Assembly (NCBI GenBank): GCA_963781195.1
Contig: CAWAEZ010000001.1
Location: 95,597-159,596 of the forward strand
Reading direction: 5' to 3'
DNA: 64,000 nucleotides
DNA from: JAJPKK01 sp963781195
GTDB taxonomy: Bacteria > Pseudomonadota > Alphaproteobacteria > Rhizobiales > Xanthobacteraceae
In this document: positions 25,360 through 34,415 of the stretch, piece by piece
Layout: every line of letters begins with the position of its first letter
How positions within the stretch are numbered: position 1 is the first letter of the stretch
Translations under genes and position numbers: made by a program
Notes under the pieces: model-generated
Told to the model about the DNA's origin: nothing
The model's database searches: none
Seen by the model: only the letters and a program-made list of their open reading frames with translations

Positions 25360-26661
25360 CTAGCGGCGGGGCTTGCGCGCCGGCACGGCGTTCGCATCCG
25401 CGGGCTCGCCCGGAGGCGCTTCCCAGCCGAACGCGCTGCGGCCACCGTAGCGGTGCGACTGGCTCAACTCTTCGGCGATGAGCGCGTCGACCGAAGGCCC
25501 GACCGCAGGACCCGCGGCCGCGCGCTCCAGCCGCCGCGATTCGTCGTCGAGGCGCTTGAGCGCGCCGAGCTCCTCGTCGCGGCCGAGCTTCGCCTTGGCG
25601 ACCGCCGATTTGAGCATCCGGATGGTCTCGTCATAGACCTTGATGGGCACCGGGAACGGGTGACGGTCCTTGCCACCATGGGCGAGCGAAAACCGCGCCG
25701 GATCGGAGAACCGGTAGGGCGCGCCGTGCACCACCTCGGCGACCAGAGCGAGCGCGCGGACGGTGCGCGCGCCGATCTTCGGCGTGAGCAGCAGTTCGGT
25801 GAAATCCTGCGGCCCGCGATCGGCGGCGGCGGCGAGGTTGCCGTGGAGCCGCCGCGCGTGGACGTCGTCGGCGCGCACGTCGTGATGTGCCGGCATCACG
25901 AGATGCGGCAGGACGCCTTGCGCCGGCTCTGGCGCCGGCGGCCGCGCCGCCGCCGGTTCGAGGCGGGCCAGTGCGCGCACCACGCCGTCCGGCCCGAGGG
26001 TCGCGAGAAGATCGAGCTGGCCCCGGCGCGACGCCGCCGCGCGGCGGTCCGCCAGGTTGACGATAACGCCCTGGCCGGGCCCATCGATCGCGGCGTGGGG
26101 CGCATCGACGAAGCTCGTCAGTCCTTCCGATAGCCAGTGATAGCGGCGCGCCTGCTTGCGCCCGCCGTTCATGCCCTGCTGCACCACCGCCCACTTGCCG
26201 TCATCGGTGACGATGAAGCCGTGGAGGTAGAGATCGAAGCCGTCCTGCACCGCCGCGCTGTCGACCTTGGCGACGAGCCGGCTCGCGGTGGCGAGCGCCG
26301 CGCCATCGAAGCCGACGCGCTCGCCGATCGCGGCGAGCTCATGGGGCGTCTGCCGCGAATGCGCGCCCCGCCCGCCGCAGACATGGAGGCCGAGCTCGTT
26401 CTCCAGCGGCTTCAACCCGCGCTTGAGCGCGCCGATCACGCTCGTGGTGATGCCCGAGGAGTGCCAGTCCATCCCCATCACCGCGCCGAACGACTGGAAC
26501 CAGAACGGATGCGCCAGCCGGCGCAACAGCTCGTCGCGGCCATAGTGGTGCACGATGGCCTCGGTGACGACCGCGCCGAGCCGCGTCATCCGGTCGGCGA
26601 GCCACTTGGGGACATGGCCGCCGTGGAGGGGGAGGTCTGCGCTTCCGGTCCGGATGGACAT
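25360..26661 (-). CDS. DUF763 protein
   Basis: 433 residues from the ATG at 26661 (MSIRTGSADLPLHGGHVPKW), which fits the standard DUF763 opening; 65 further codons upstream in frame are not part of the family. Other conserved blocks are PFWFQSFGAVMGMDWHSSG, VCGGRGAHSRQTP, KWAVVQQGMN, and MPAHHDVRADDV. The family is widespread in archaea and bacteria and has no established function; similarity to nucleic-acid-associated proteins has been suggested, but the sequence here shows no catalytic motif I can identify. The Pro/Ala-rich C-terminal 40 residues are variable. Single-gene unit between the tRNA terminator and yihY. Confidence 0.9.
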   Translation of the reverse strand: MSIRTGSADLPLHGGHVPKWLADRMTRLGAVVTEAIVHHYGRDELLRRLAHPFWFQSFGAVMGMDWHSSGITTSVIGALKRGLKPLENELGLHVCGGRGAHSRQTPHELAAIGERVGFDGAALATASRLVAKVDSAAVQDGFDLYLHGFIVTDDGKWAVVQQGMNGGRKQARRYHWLSEGLTSFVDAPHAAIDGPGQGVIVNLADRRAAASRRGQLDLLATLGPDGVVRALARLEPAAARPPAPEPAQGVLPHLVMPAHHDVRADDVHARRLHGNLAAAADRGPQDFTELLLTPKIGARTVRALALVAEVVHGAPYRFSDPARFSLAHGGKDRHPFPVPIKVYDETIRMLKSAVAKAKLGRDEELGALKRLDDESRRLERAAAGPAVGPSVDALIAEELSQSHRYGGRSAFGWEAPPGEPADANAVPARKPRR

Positions 26662-26815
26662 GGTGTTGTACCGCGGGGCCTGCGCACGCGAGCCATCGCC
26701 GGTGCGATGTGGGCGAAAAGGCGAGGGGCGGGTTTTGCCAACGCTTCGCGCCCCCTCACGTTTCCTTTTTGTTCCAGCGTCGGGACAAAAGTCAATGGAC
26801 GCTTCAGGCACGATC

Positions 26816-27943
26816 TCAAACGCGGGCGGCGCCCACCGTATCGGCCATGGTCGCACCGCGCGATCCGAGCGGCTTTTCCGGCCCCTCGGTGGTATCGACC
26901 GCGGTCTGATGCTCGATTTCGGAATTCAGCTCGGCTCCGAACAGGATGACGATGGTGGTCATCCACATCCACGTCATCAGCCCGATCGCGGTCCCTAAGG
27001 AGCCGTAGGCGACGTCGTAATGGGCGTACCTGGACAGGTACAACGAAAGCGCCGCCGAGCCTGCGATCCACAAGACGCTCGCCAGCACGCTCCCGACGCT
27101 GACCCATTTCCATTTCGGCTCGGTGCGGCTTGCCCCATAGCGATAGAGAACGGCGATGGCGACGAGGATGCCCGCCATCAGCATGGGCCAGCGGCCGATT
27201 CGGATCACGGTGCCCGTCAGGCTCGCCAGGCCGAGCTGCGTCAGGATCAGCGGCAGCGCGACGACCGCTCCGACCGCGAGCAGCAGGGCGGCGATCGCGC
27301 CGAGCGTGAACGCCAGAGAGATGAGGTTGAGCTTGATGAAGCCGCGTTTCTCATCCTCCTCGTAAACGATGTTCAACGCGTCGATCAGCGCCTTCATCCC
27401 GGCGTTCGCGCTCCACAGCGCGACCCCGAGACCGGCGATGAACCCGAAGCTCAGTCTGGCGTCGCCCTTGGAGACGACCCTGCCGATCTGCTCGTCGATG
27501 ACGCTGACCGCGGCATCCGGCAGGAAGCTCGACAGAAATGCGAGATGTTCGTGGATGGAGGACGCGGTCGCGAACAGGCCGTAGAGCGAGACGAGAGCCG
27601 TGATGGCCGGAAACAGCGCGAGCAGGCCGTAGAAGACGACGCCGGCCGAGATCGCCAGCAGCCGGTCCTGCTGGATCTGCTCATAGGTCCGCCACAGCAC
27701 GTCTTTCCAGCCCCGCCAGGGAATCTGCCGCGGGCTCGCGGCGCGACGGCCGCGGCCGGGCTCCGCCACCCGCTGCCGATGCACCGCAACGGGCTCCAGC
27801 CGGCTCGGGACCGCGCCAAAATCCGCTGCCGGCGGAGACGCTTCCCGACGCTCCGGCAGCAGCGTTTTCAAAACCAGGTAGGTGGCGATGATCCCGATAT
27901 TGGACAGCAAAGAACCCGATCGGGACTGGGTATCGGACGGCAT
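26816..27943 (-). CDS. YihY/BrkB-family inner-membrane protein
   Basis: 375 residues. A 90-residue polar leader precedes the family domain, which starts at WKDVLWRTYEQIQQDRLLAI and has six membrane helices with the conserved AGVVFYGLLALFPAITALVSLYG, LGVALWSANAGMKAL and YGSLGTAIGLMTWMW segments. The family was once named RNase BN in error; members are envelope proteins of uncertain function (BrkB in Bordetella relates to serum resistance). The C-terminal tail ELNSEIEHQT is typical. The 261-base gap upstream (27944-28204) contains only GC-rich inverted pieces and no gene that I can support. Confidence 0.88.
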   Translation of the reverse strand: MPSDTQSRSGSLLSNIGIIATYLVLKTLLPERREASPPAADFGAVPSRLEPVAVHRQRVAEPGRGRRAASPRQIPWRGWKDVLWRTYEQIQQDRLLAISAGVVFYGLLALFPAITALVSLYGLFATASSIHEHLAFLSSFLPDAAVSVIDEQIGRVVSKGDARLSFGFIAGLGVALWSANAGMKALIDALNIVYEEDEKRGFIKLNLISLAFTLGAIAALLLAVGAVVALPLILTQLGLASLTGTVIRIGRWPMLMAGILVAIAVLYRYGASRTEPKWKWVSVGSVLASVLWIAGSAALSLYLSRYAHYDVAYGSLGTAIGLMTWMWMTTIVILFGAELNSEIEHQTAVDTTEGPEKPLGSRGATMADTVGAARV

Positions 27944-28204
27944 GGCCCCTCCGGCCTTAGACGGACCCCATCCACACGCCCGAGACCCCGATTTGTTCCA
28001 TCGATATCGGGGGAGAAGTTTTGGGCGCCTCGGGCGGACTCAGCGATTCCGCGCGGGGGCGCGTCGGCGGCTCGGGTGGCCTGCCGGCCTGCCGGCAATA
28101 GCGCCGGGCCGAGGTTGCGACCGTCGTTTGCCTGTCGGCGGTTCGACGATCGCGCGCCTCCAGATATTTGAGAGGCGGAAAGTCACAGGCTGGCCTCTCT
28201 CCGT

Positions 28205-28501
28205 TCAACCGCCAAGCCGGCCGTCGATGTCCTGCCGGCCGTGAAACACGTGCAGAATTTCCACGTCCTCGTTCTCGATGGCGTAGACGATCACGTATTG
28301 TCCGACCGCAACGCTGCGCAATCCCGGACGTAAATCGTCGCGGGCGCGGCCCATCCGTGGGTACTGACCGAGGAGGTGGAAGCGTCCAGCAATCGCATCG
28401 ATGACGTCGTCGGCAATGGCGACGTTGCCGCTCTCCGTGGCGATGTAGTTCCAGATGCTGCTGAGTTCGGCCCGCGCTTGGGGTGCGAGTCGATGTGCCA
28501 T
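28205..28501 (-). CDS. ParE-type toxin of an intact ParDE pair
   Basis: 98 residues, RelE/ParE fold: the N-terminal MAHRLAPQARAELSSIWNYI helix pair, RFHLLGQYPRMGRARDDLRPGLRS, and the C-terminal strands YVIVYAIENEDVEILHVFHG with R at the end of HGRQDID. ParE toxins poison DNA gyrase. The start is the ATG at 28501, one base after the antitoxin stop (TGAGATG), so translation is coupled; the frame to 28531 runs into the antitoxin. The order antitoxin then toxin is standard for ParDE. No frameshift or missing motif is seen. Confidence 0.9.
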   Translation of the reverse strand: MAHRLAPQARAELSSIWNYIATESGNVAIADDVIDAIAGRFHLLGQYPRMGRARDDLRPGLRSVAVGQYVIVYAIENEDVEILHVFHGRQDIDGRLGG

Positions 28502-28502
28502 C

Positions 28503-28784
28503 TCAGCCGGCGGGGCGATGCGCCGCGGCAAGCCGCGCCCGGCCCTCGCGCTTCACTTGCTCGGCGAGCGCACGCATGGCTTCCGCGGTAATCTCAATTC
28601 CTTCGCCGCGATCGATCGAGGCCTTCGCAAGGTCGACTGCGCTGAGAATCTCAGCGCGACGACGCTCGCGCTCGATCCAAAGTGTCAGGGCGGCTTGGAC
28701 AGCGTCTTCAGGACGCCCGAAACGGCCGCTCGCGACAGCCTCCCGGACGAACTCCTGCTGCTCGGGCGTGAGGTCTATTTGCAT
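28503..28784 (-). CDS. ParD-type antitoxin
   Basis: 93 residues beginning MQIDLTPEQQEFVREAVASG, a ribbon-helix-helix N-terminus of the ParD/CopG kind that binds its own promoter, followed by GRPEDAVQAALTLWIER and a charged C-terminal helix that wraps the toxin. The start at 28784 is preferred over 28814, since the ten extra residues do not belong to the family. It is co-transcribed with the toxin downstream. The 124-base gap to the decayed toxin-antitoxin pair upstream probably holds the promoter. Confidence 0.9.
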   Translation of the reverse strand: MQIDLTPEQQEFVREAVASGRFGRPEDAVQAALTLWIERERRRAEILSAVDLAKASIDRGEGIEITAEAMRALAEQVKREGRARLAAAHRPAG

Positions 28785-28908
28785 GCGCACAAACGTAGCA
28801 TGACCTGGGAACAAATGTAACTCGTCGTGGCCGTATGACTGCCGCGGCCGAGGTCACGAAGACCGATTTCGGACATGGGCGGCGGGGCTGTTCCGGCTCG
28901 ACCGATCG

Positions 28909-29186
28909 CTACGCGGCAACAGAGAGGCGAAGCCCGAGCGCCTTCAGGACTCTCGCGACGGTCGCAAACTCCGGGTTGCCCTCCGGCGAAGGCGCCTTGT
29001 AGAGATTGGCGCGCCCGAGACCGGCGGCCTGCGCAATCTCGGTCATGCCTTGGCGCGGGCGATGTCGCCGAGCGCCTTGAGCAAATCCGGATCGCCATCC
29101 TCGAGAACGGCATCGAGATAGGCGGCAATGTCAGCCTTGGACTCGAGGGTGTCGGCGGCATCCCAAACGGTGGTTTTGCGAGCCAC
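28909..29186 (-). pseudogene. HigA-like addiction-module antitoxin, frameshifted
   Basis: From GTG 29186 the frame reads VARKTTVWDAADTLESKADI and on to DLLKALGDIARAKA, then hits TGA. One frame over, homology continues as MTEIAQAAGLGRANLYKAP, then SPEGNPEFATVARVLKAL, and LGLRLSVAA to the TAG at 28909. Family members have KGMT at the join, so one G is missing near 29046. The total length, 3n+2, fits a single-base deletion. The helix-turn-helix is therefore lost from the translated product. The adjacent toxin remnant is damaged too, so the pair is dead unless the assembly is wrong. Confidence 0.85.
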
Positions 29187-29198
29187 ACGTCGTCCTCT

Positions 29199-29340
29199 CT
29201 AAATCTCCTGCGCCAACTCGATGGCACGGGCGATGTCACGATCCTGATTGCGTTTGTCGCCGCCGCAGAGCAGGACGACAACCGTGTCCCCGCGCCGCGA
29301 AATACACCCGGTAGCCGGGACCATAGTCGATCCAGCTTCC
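29199..29340 (-). pseudogene. HigB/RelE-like toxin remnant
   Basis: Only the C-terminal half is recognisable: WIDYGPGYRVYF in one frame, then, after a one-base shift near 29295, GDTVVVLLCGGDKRNQDRD and the end IARAIELAQEI with stop at 29199. The first half of a normal about 95-residue toxin is absent, because the preceding 48 bases lead straight to the stop of the GMC oxidoreductase gene at 29388. It sits 12 bases before the antitoxin remnant, the toxin-first order usual for HigBA. Confidence 0.8.
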
Positions 29341-29387
29341 GGCGGGCGGGCGTCGCGGCACGCGACAACGCCATCGTTTCCGCCCCC

Positions 29388-30962
29388 CTACCCCGCCACG
29401 CTCCCCCAGGCCCCGGCTAGCTGCTCCGCCCCGCGCAAGGACAGCGCATTCAACGTGAACGTCGGGTTCGCCGCGCTCTCGGTCGGAAAAATCCCGCAGC
29501 CGGCCACATACAGGTTCGGCAGCTCGTGGCTCTGGCCGTAGCTGTTGACGACGGAGTTCTCCGTCGCGGTGCCCATGATGGTGCCGCCGAGGAGGTGCTG
29601 GGGGCCGATGCCGCGGCCGGGCCAGATCTCCTTGGCGCCGGCGGCCTTGGCGATCTGCTGGCCTTCGGCGATCGCGGCGTCCCACAGGCCGTGGATGTCG
29701 CCGTCGTAGCTGTGGACGATGCGGGCGAGCGGCATGCCGAACTCGTCCTTCTCGTCGGCGAGCTCGACGCGGTTCTCCACATTGGGCATCGATTCGATAA
29801 TGGCGGTGATGCGGGCGAGGCCGCGCGCCTTCACCTTCATGAAGTCGTCGAGCTCACGGCCGAACAGGTCCGGGCGCACGCCGGCGATGCCGCGGGCGTC
29901 GTTCTGCTTCATCGCCGCGGTGGTGCTCCAGAAGGTCGAGCCGAACGCGCCCTTGCGGATCGTCTTGGGGTGGCGGTCATAGGTGACGAAGTCGTAGCCG
30001 GCCGAGCCCAGATAGTTCTGCACGTCCTCGGGGAAGATCGCGGCGATGGTCGCGCTGCCATGGGCCATGAGGTACTTGCCGACGAGCCCCGAGCGGTTGG
30101 AAAGTCCGTTGGCGTGCTTGTCGGTGCGTGAGTTGAGCAGCAGGCGCGGGTTCTGCGAGGCGTAGGCGGCGAGCACCACGACGCCCGCCTCCTGCACCTG
30201 GCGCTGCTTCTTGTCGTCGTAATATTCGACGCCGGTGACGCGGGTGCCCGCCGGGTTGGTCAGCACGCGGGTGACGTAGCTGTAGGGCCGCACTTCCGCA
30301 CCCTTTTCGCGCGCCTCGCCGAGCCAGGTCGATTGCGGATTGGCGAGCGCCCGGGTCGGGCAGCCGGCGTTGCACCAGCCGTCATAGATGCAGGCGTCGC
30401 GGCCCTTGTAGGCGATGGAGTTGATGCCCACCGCGCCCCGGATCATGTGGAGGCCGACCGCCTCGAAGCCGGGCAGCCACACCTCGCCATAGCGGAACGT
30501 CTTGAGCGGCGGCATCGGATAGGGCTCGCCGGCCGGGCGCCAGCGCTCCTCCGCCTTGGCGTCGCCCGAGACGCCGATCTCGCGGGCGACCTTGTCGTAA
30601 TAGGGCGCGACGTCGGCATATCCGATCGGCCAGTCCAGGGCGCGGCCGTGGTCGCTCTTCACGGTGAAGTCGTCGGGCAGCAGGCGGGGGAAGTTCGCGG
30701 AGTAATGCAGCGCCGCGCCGCCGGTGCCCCAACCGTGGTCGCCGGTGCGGCCGACGGCATCCTTGCCGGCATAGAGGATGGTCGGCCCGGCGCCTTTCAG
30801 GCGGCGTCCCCAGATGTCGGAGGAGATGAGGTCGGTGAGCTTCCAGTCCGGCCCCTGTTCCAGCAGCACGACCTTCTTGCCGGCGCGCGTGAGCACGGCG
30901 GCGTAGACCGAACCCGCGGCGCCCGCGCCGACGATGACCGCATCGACTTTTTCCAGCGCCAT
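29388..30962 (-). CDS. GMC oxidoreductase, gluconate 2-dehydrogenase-like flavoprotein subunit
   Basis: 524 residues. The FAD motif is VDAVIVGAGAAGSVYAAVL at residues about 6-24; other marks are WGTGGAALHYSANFPRL, NAGCPTRALANPQSTW and the C-terminal GTATENSVVNSYGQSHELPN with VAGCGIFPTESAANPT. It resembles the large subunit of membrane-bound gluconate/sorbitol/fructose dehydrogenases, which oxidise polyols or sugar acids in the periplasm and deliver electrons to quinone. It starts at 30962, one base after the stop of the small subunit gene. No triheme cytochrome subunit follows; the gene ends next to a broken toxin-antitoxin locus. It has no signal peptide, so export would be by hitchhiking with the Tat-type partner. 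Confidence 0.88.
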   Translation of the reverse strand: MALEKVDAVIVGAGAAGSVYAAVLTRAGKKVVLLEQGPDWKLTDLISSDIWGRRLKGAGPTILYAGKDAVGRTGDHGWGTGGAALHYSANFPRLLPDDFTVKSDHGRALDWPIGYADVAPYYDKVAREIGVSGDAKAEERWRPAGEPYPMPPLKTFRYGEVWLPGFEAVGLHMIRGAVGINSIAYKGRDACIYDGWCNAGCPTRALANPQSTWLGEAREKGAEVRPYSYVTRVLTNPAGTRVTGVEYYDDKKQRQVQEAGVVVLAAYASQNPRLLLNSRTDKHANGLSNRSGLVGKYLMAHGSATIAAIFPEDVQNYLGSAGYDFVTYDRHPKTIRKGAFGSTFWSTTAAMKQNDARGIAGVRPDLFGRELDDFMKVKARGLARITAIIESMPNVENRVELADEKDEFGMPLARIVHSYDGDIHGLWDAAIAEGQQIAKAAGAKEIWPGRGIGPQHLLGGTIMGTATENSVVNSYGQSHELPNLYVAGCGIFPTESAANPTFTLNALSLRGAEQLAGAWGSVAG

Positions 30963-30963
30963 C

Positions 30964-31524
30964 TCACCACCTCTGCTCGGGAACGATATGGGGCAGGTAG
31001 GGCACGCCGACGCGGGCGAAGCCGTCCACCGTGCCGTAGACGACGTCGACGGCGTCGTTGCGCAGGCTCGCATAGACGAGGCCCTGTGCCGGCCCGTCCC
31101 AGCTCTTGAGCTCGCGGCGGCTCATGGCCGCGACGAACCTGATCCGCGCCGCCTCGTCGAGGTCGGCGAACCGACGGCCGTCCGCAGCCTTTGCGGCGGC
31201 GTCGATGGCGCGCAGCGCACCGCGATAGAAGTTCACGTAGGGCGGCGGCATTTCGCTCACGCGCACGCTCAGCAGCGCCAGCGGCGGCGGCTGGGTGAGT
31301 TGCTGGTCGACGAAATGGGCGATGCCGGCCTCGCGCGCGCCGATGGCGAGCGTGTCGCCGACCGCCGCGAGGGTCTGCGCCTCGTCCGGGCTGAGCACCT
31401 TGAAGGCAACGCCCTGCGCGTGCGCCTGCCGCGGCGTGAGCAGCACCTCGACGCCGCCCACCGTGAAGGCGAGCGCGCCGATCGAGGCACCCTTGATGAA
31501 AGCCCTGCGGGCCAGGTCGTCCAT
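30964..31524 (-). CDS. Gluconate 2-dehydrogenase subunit 3-like Tat protein
   Basis: 186 residues. The N-terminus carries a twin-arginine signal, ARRAFIKGASIGALAF, consistent with export of a folded, cofactor-containing complex. The body has the subunit 3 family marks LSPDEAQTLAAVGDTLAIG and GPAQGLVYASLRND. In known enzymes this small subunit binds the flavoprotein and carries it through the Tat pathway. The start chosen is the ATG at 31524 (MDDLARRAF), giving a normal Tat signal; 47 further codons upstream are unlikely. It is the first gene of a two-gene operon with the GMC flavoprotein, the stop and next start being one base apart. Confidence 0.88.
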   Translation of the reverse strand: MDDLARRAFIKGASIGALAFTVGGVEVLLTPRQAHAQGVAFKVLSPDEAQTLAAVGDTLAIGAREAGIAHFVDQQLTQPPPLALLSVRVSEMPPPYVNFYRGALRAIDAAAKAADGRRFADLDEAARIRFVAAMSRRELKSWDGPAQGLVYASLRNDAVDVVYGTVDGFARVGVPYLPHIVPEQRW

Positions 31525-31661
31525 GGCTTGCGTCCTCCCGTCTCCCGTCGCGGCCGTCGTTGCGGCACCGGAAGACGGGCGCAGCCTAGAGGGAATGCGG
31601 CGCGAAATGAACAGGCATTTGCGCGCCGCACCTCTGGGTGGGATTTCACCGAGGTGCCGTT

Positions 31662-32846
31662 TCACTCAGGTGTGGGATGAACCACTGGCGGGGAACCGGC
31701 CTTGGGGGGCGATCCCTCGCCGGCGGCGCGCCGCCGGTTCGGCGCGGCGGGGAACTGGGCCCATTCCTGGACGCAGCGTTCGAGATCGCAGAGGTCGCGC
31801 TGCATCTGCTCGAACGCAAATCCGAGGGTGAAGAACCGCTCGACGTCGTCGATCGACAGGGCTCGCGTCGAGCCCTCGCGGCGTAGCGCGGCGATTTCCT
31901 CCGCGTAGCCGTCGAGCGCAGCCTGGACCGCGTCGAGCGGCGGCGGCCCGCGGCGCGCCCACAAGGCGGCGCCGCAGGCGCGCAGATACGCGACAGCCGT
32001 GGTGGAGACGCGCGCGAGCCGCGTCTCCATGCGGGCCTGCATCTCGGCCGGAAGCGAGGCGCCGACCGTCCGCCCGATCATCACGAGGTCGTGGCGCAAC
32101 CTCAGCAGCGTGCGCAGCAGCGGACGCAGGTCGGGCTCCGGCGCGAGATAGGCGATCCGCTCGCGCCGCGCCTCGTCGCCGATGCCCCACAACGCCGACA
32201 AGGCGCGCCCGATGTCGTCTTGCATGCGGGCCAGGTCGGTGGGGGCGAGGCCGCGGATGCAGCCGGCAAGGACGTCGCGCAGCGCATCGGCCATCTGGTC
32301 GAGCATGCGCGCGGCGGCATCGATCGCGAGACTGTGGGCGCGGGCGGGAAACACGAATACCGAGACGCCCAGCGCGATCAGGCCGCCGAGCGCGACTTCG
32401 AGCACGCGGTAGACCGCGGACTCGATCGGCCCGACATGGAGGATCGACGGCGCCAGCAACACCATGACCGAGGTGAACGGCGCGACCGCGAAGCTCGGCT
32501 TGATGGCGGCGAGCAGCGCCAGCGGCGCGATCGCCACGGCCAGCACCAGCAGCATCGGCATGCCCGCCGAAGGGGGGACGAGGACGGCGACCACACCGCT
32601 GTAGATGGCGCCGCCGAGCGTCCCGATGAAATAGTCGATGGTCGCCTTTACCGAGCGGCCGACGCTCATCTGGGTGACGATGACCGCGGTCAGCACCGTC
32701 CACAGCACCAGGGGGAGATGGAACGCCTCCGATACCGCGAACGTCGCGACGGCGGCGACCGTCACCCGGAACGCCAGCCGCAGCTCGACGCGATTGGCGC
32801 GGATCGCGGCACGAAGGCTCGTCCAGTCCGTCGGGATGCGGTTCAC
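31662..32846 (-). CDS. FUSC-family inner-membrane exporter
   Basis: 394 residues. The first about 165 residues contain six membrane helices with the FUSC/aromatic acid exporter pattern (FHLPLVLWTVLTAVIVTQMS, GTLGGAIYSGVVAVLVPP, ALGGLIALGVSVFVFP), followed by a long helical cytoplasmic part. That is one half of an AaeB/YccS-type protein; members export aromatic carboxylates or related anions, but this one has no AaeA-like partner next to it. The C-terminal 25 residues are Pro/Gly-rich. It is divergent from the esterase at 33115 across 268 bases; apart from a 13-base duplication near the esterase I see nothing distinctive in that gap. Confidence 0.85.
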   Translation of the reverse strand: MNRIPTDWTSLRAAIRANRVELRLAFRVTVAAVATFAVSEAFHLPLVLWTVLTAVIVTQMSVGRSVKATIDYFIGTLGGAIYSGVVAVLVPPSAGMPMLLVLAVAIAPLALLAAIKPSFAVAPFTSVMVLLAPSILHVGPIESAVYRVLEVALGGLIALGVSVFVFPARAHSLAIDAAARMLDQMADALRDVLAGCIRGLAPTDLARMQDDIGRALSALWGIGDEARRERIAYLAPEPDLRPLLRTLLRLRHDLVMIGRTVGASLPAEMQARMETRLARVSTTAVAYLRACGAALWARRGPPPLDAVQAALDGYAEEIAALRREGSTRALSIDDVERFFTLGFAFEQMQRDLCDLERCVQEWAQFPAAPNRRRAAGEGSPPKAGSPPVVHPTPE

Positions 32847-33066
32847 CGGGAATTCCCCTCAAAACGACAACGCGCGATCCGTCCAGTCCGCTGTCCGGCT
32901 TCGCACAGGCGGCCCCCGGCACCACTGCGGGGCTCCCTTCGCGATTTCGATACCATCGCAGGAGTATGAAACCGATGAATGGACACTTGGCCGGCATCCG
33001 CGGCGCCGGACCACGCCGGCCGCCAACGTGCCCTTCAGCATAGCGCCTTGCCGGTCCGCGGCCCGA

Positions 33067-33092
33067 ACAGGCGACCACGACAGGCGACCACG
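33067..33092 (+). repeat. 13-bp tandem duplication before the esterase start
   Basis: ACAGGCGACCACG occurs twice without a gap, at 33067-33079 and 33080-33092, with no mismatch. It ends 22 bases before the ATG and just before the AGGAG ribosome-binding site. Confidence 0.85.
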
Positions 33093-33114
33093 ATGCGCTG
33101 CAGGAGAAAGCACC

Positions 33115-34209
33115 ATGACTGACGGGTGGAACAGGCGGTTGCGTCCGGGCGCCTCGCGACGCGGGTTTCTCGGCGGCGCTCTGGGAGCGGTCCTCGCCGT
33201 ACCGGCAGGCGCGGAAGAAACCATCCCGCGGCCCGCCGGCTTCGTGCCGCGGGCGCTCCCGGCGCGCGCCCTGCCGGTGCCGAACACCGTGAGCCCCGCC
33301 CTGCAGGCCGTGATCGCCGCCCCCTATCCGCCGGGGTGGGACGTGGTGCCCCAGACGGCCGCAGCCTGGAAGGCGCTGGCGGCGCAGAGCGCGGCGAGCG
33401 TCGCCCCGCAGATTGCGGACATCCGCCAGCGCCTCGGCATCAGCGTCGAGCCGTCCGAGATCGCCGGCGTCAAAGTGTTCGTGGTGACCCCGTCCGACCT
33501 GCCGCCGCAGAATTCCGACCGGCTGCTGGTCCACCTCCATGGCGGCGGCTACGTCCTTTTTCCCGGCGAGGCCGGCGCCGGCGAAGCGATGCTGATGGCG
33601 GCCTATGGCCGCTTCCGCATCATCTCGGTCGACTACCGGATGGCGCCGGATTTTCCGTTCCCGGCGGCGCTCGACGACGCGATGGCGGTCTGGCAGGCGC
33701 TGCTCAAGGACCACGATCCCCGCCGCATGGGCATTTTCGGCACCTCCGCCGGCGGCGGCCTGACGCTCGCGGTGATCCTGCGGGCACAGGCGCTGGGGCT
33801 GCCACTGCCCGCCGCCATCGCCCCCGGCGCGCCCTGGGTCGACCTGACCGGCGCCGGCGATTCCCTCATGGCCAACGCCTATGTGGACAACGTCCTGGTG
33901 ACGAACACCGGATGGGCGGGAGCGGCGGCGACGCTCTATGCGGGCGGCCACGACCTGCGCGATCCCCTGGTGTCGCCGATCTATGGTGATTTACGCGGTT
34001 GCCCGCCGGCGATCCTGACGTCGGGGACGCGCGACCTCTTTCTCAGCGACACCGTGCGCGCCCACCGCAAGCTGCGGCAGGCCGGCGTCGATGCGGCGCT
34101 GCAGGTTTTCGAGGGCCAGAGCCACGCACAGTATCTCTCGCCCTTCGTGCCGGAAACGCAGGAGGCGCTGGACGAGATCGGCCAGTTTCTCGCCGCCCGC
34201 CTGGCGTAG
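33115..34209 (+). CDS. Tat-exported alpha/beta hydrolase, HSL-type esterase
   Basis: 364 residues. The N-terminus has a twin-arginine signal (ASRRGFLGGALGAVLAVPAG). The catalytic domain shows HLHGGGYVLF (oxyanion HGGG, near residue 142), the nucleophile elbow G-T-S211-A-G, and a late GQSHAQY His. This is the hormone-sensitive-lipase (family IV) plan and hydrolyses esters of short acids or possibly lactones. The ATG at 33115 has AGGAG about 8 bases upstream and is preceded by a 13-base tandem duplication. A separate periplasmic location is implied. It precedes a porin-like gene with a 206-base gap containing three more 15-base repeats. Confidence 0.9.
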   Translation: MTDGWNRRLRPGASRRGFLGGALGAVLAVPAGAEETIPRPAGFVPRALPARALPVPNTVSPALQAVIAAPYPPGWDVVPQTAAAWKALAAQSAASVAPQIADIRQRLGISVEPSEIAGVKVFVVTPSDLPPQNSDRLLVHLHGGGYVLFPGEAGAGEAMLMAAYGRFRIISVDYRMAPDFPFPAALDDAMAVWQALLKDHDPRRMGIFGTSAGGGLTLAVILRAQALGLPLPAAIAPGAPWVDLTGAGDSLMANAYVDNVLVTNTGWAGAAATLYAGGHDLRDPLVSPIYGDLRGCPPAILTSGTRDLFLSDTVRAHRKLRQAGVDAALQVFEGQSHAQYLSPFVPETQEALDEIGQFLAARLA

Positions 34210-34224
34210 CGATCGGGTCGGCGC

Positions 34225-34269
34225 GCAAGGGTTGCCGCAGGAAGGGTTGCCGCGGGAGGGGCTGCCCGT
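34225..34269 (+). repeat. Three 15-bp tandem repeats between esterase and porin genes
   Basis: Units are 34225-34239 (GCAAGGGTTGCCGCA), 34240-34254 (GGAAGGGTTGCCGCG) and 34255-34269 (GGAGGGGCTGCCCGT). They start 16 bases after the esterase stop and lie about 147 bases before the porin start. Confidence 0.75.
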
Positions 34270-34415
34270 CGCCCTGCGGCCGGCGCGCCACAGGGCCGGA
34301 CAATTCCGTCGGCGGGACAACCGCGGCATTGAACCGCCCCGCGAATCGACGTTAAGGTCGTATCGGCATTGCGCGCGTATCCGCCGTTCTCAACGCGTGG
34401 CCGGCGTGGATCGCG

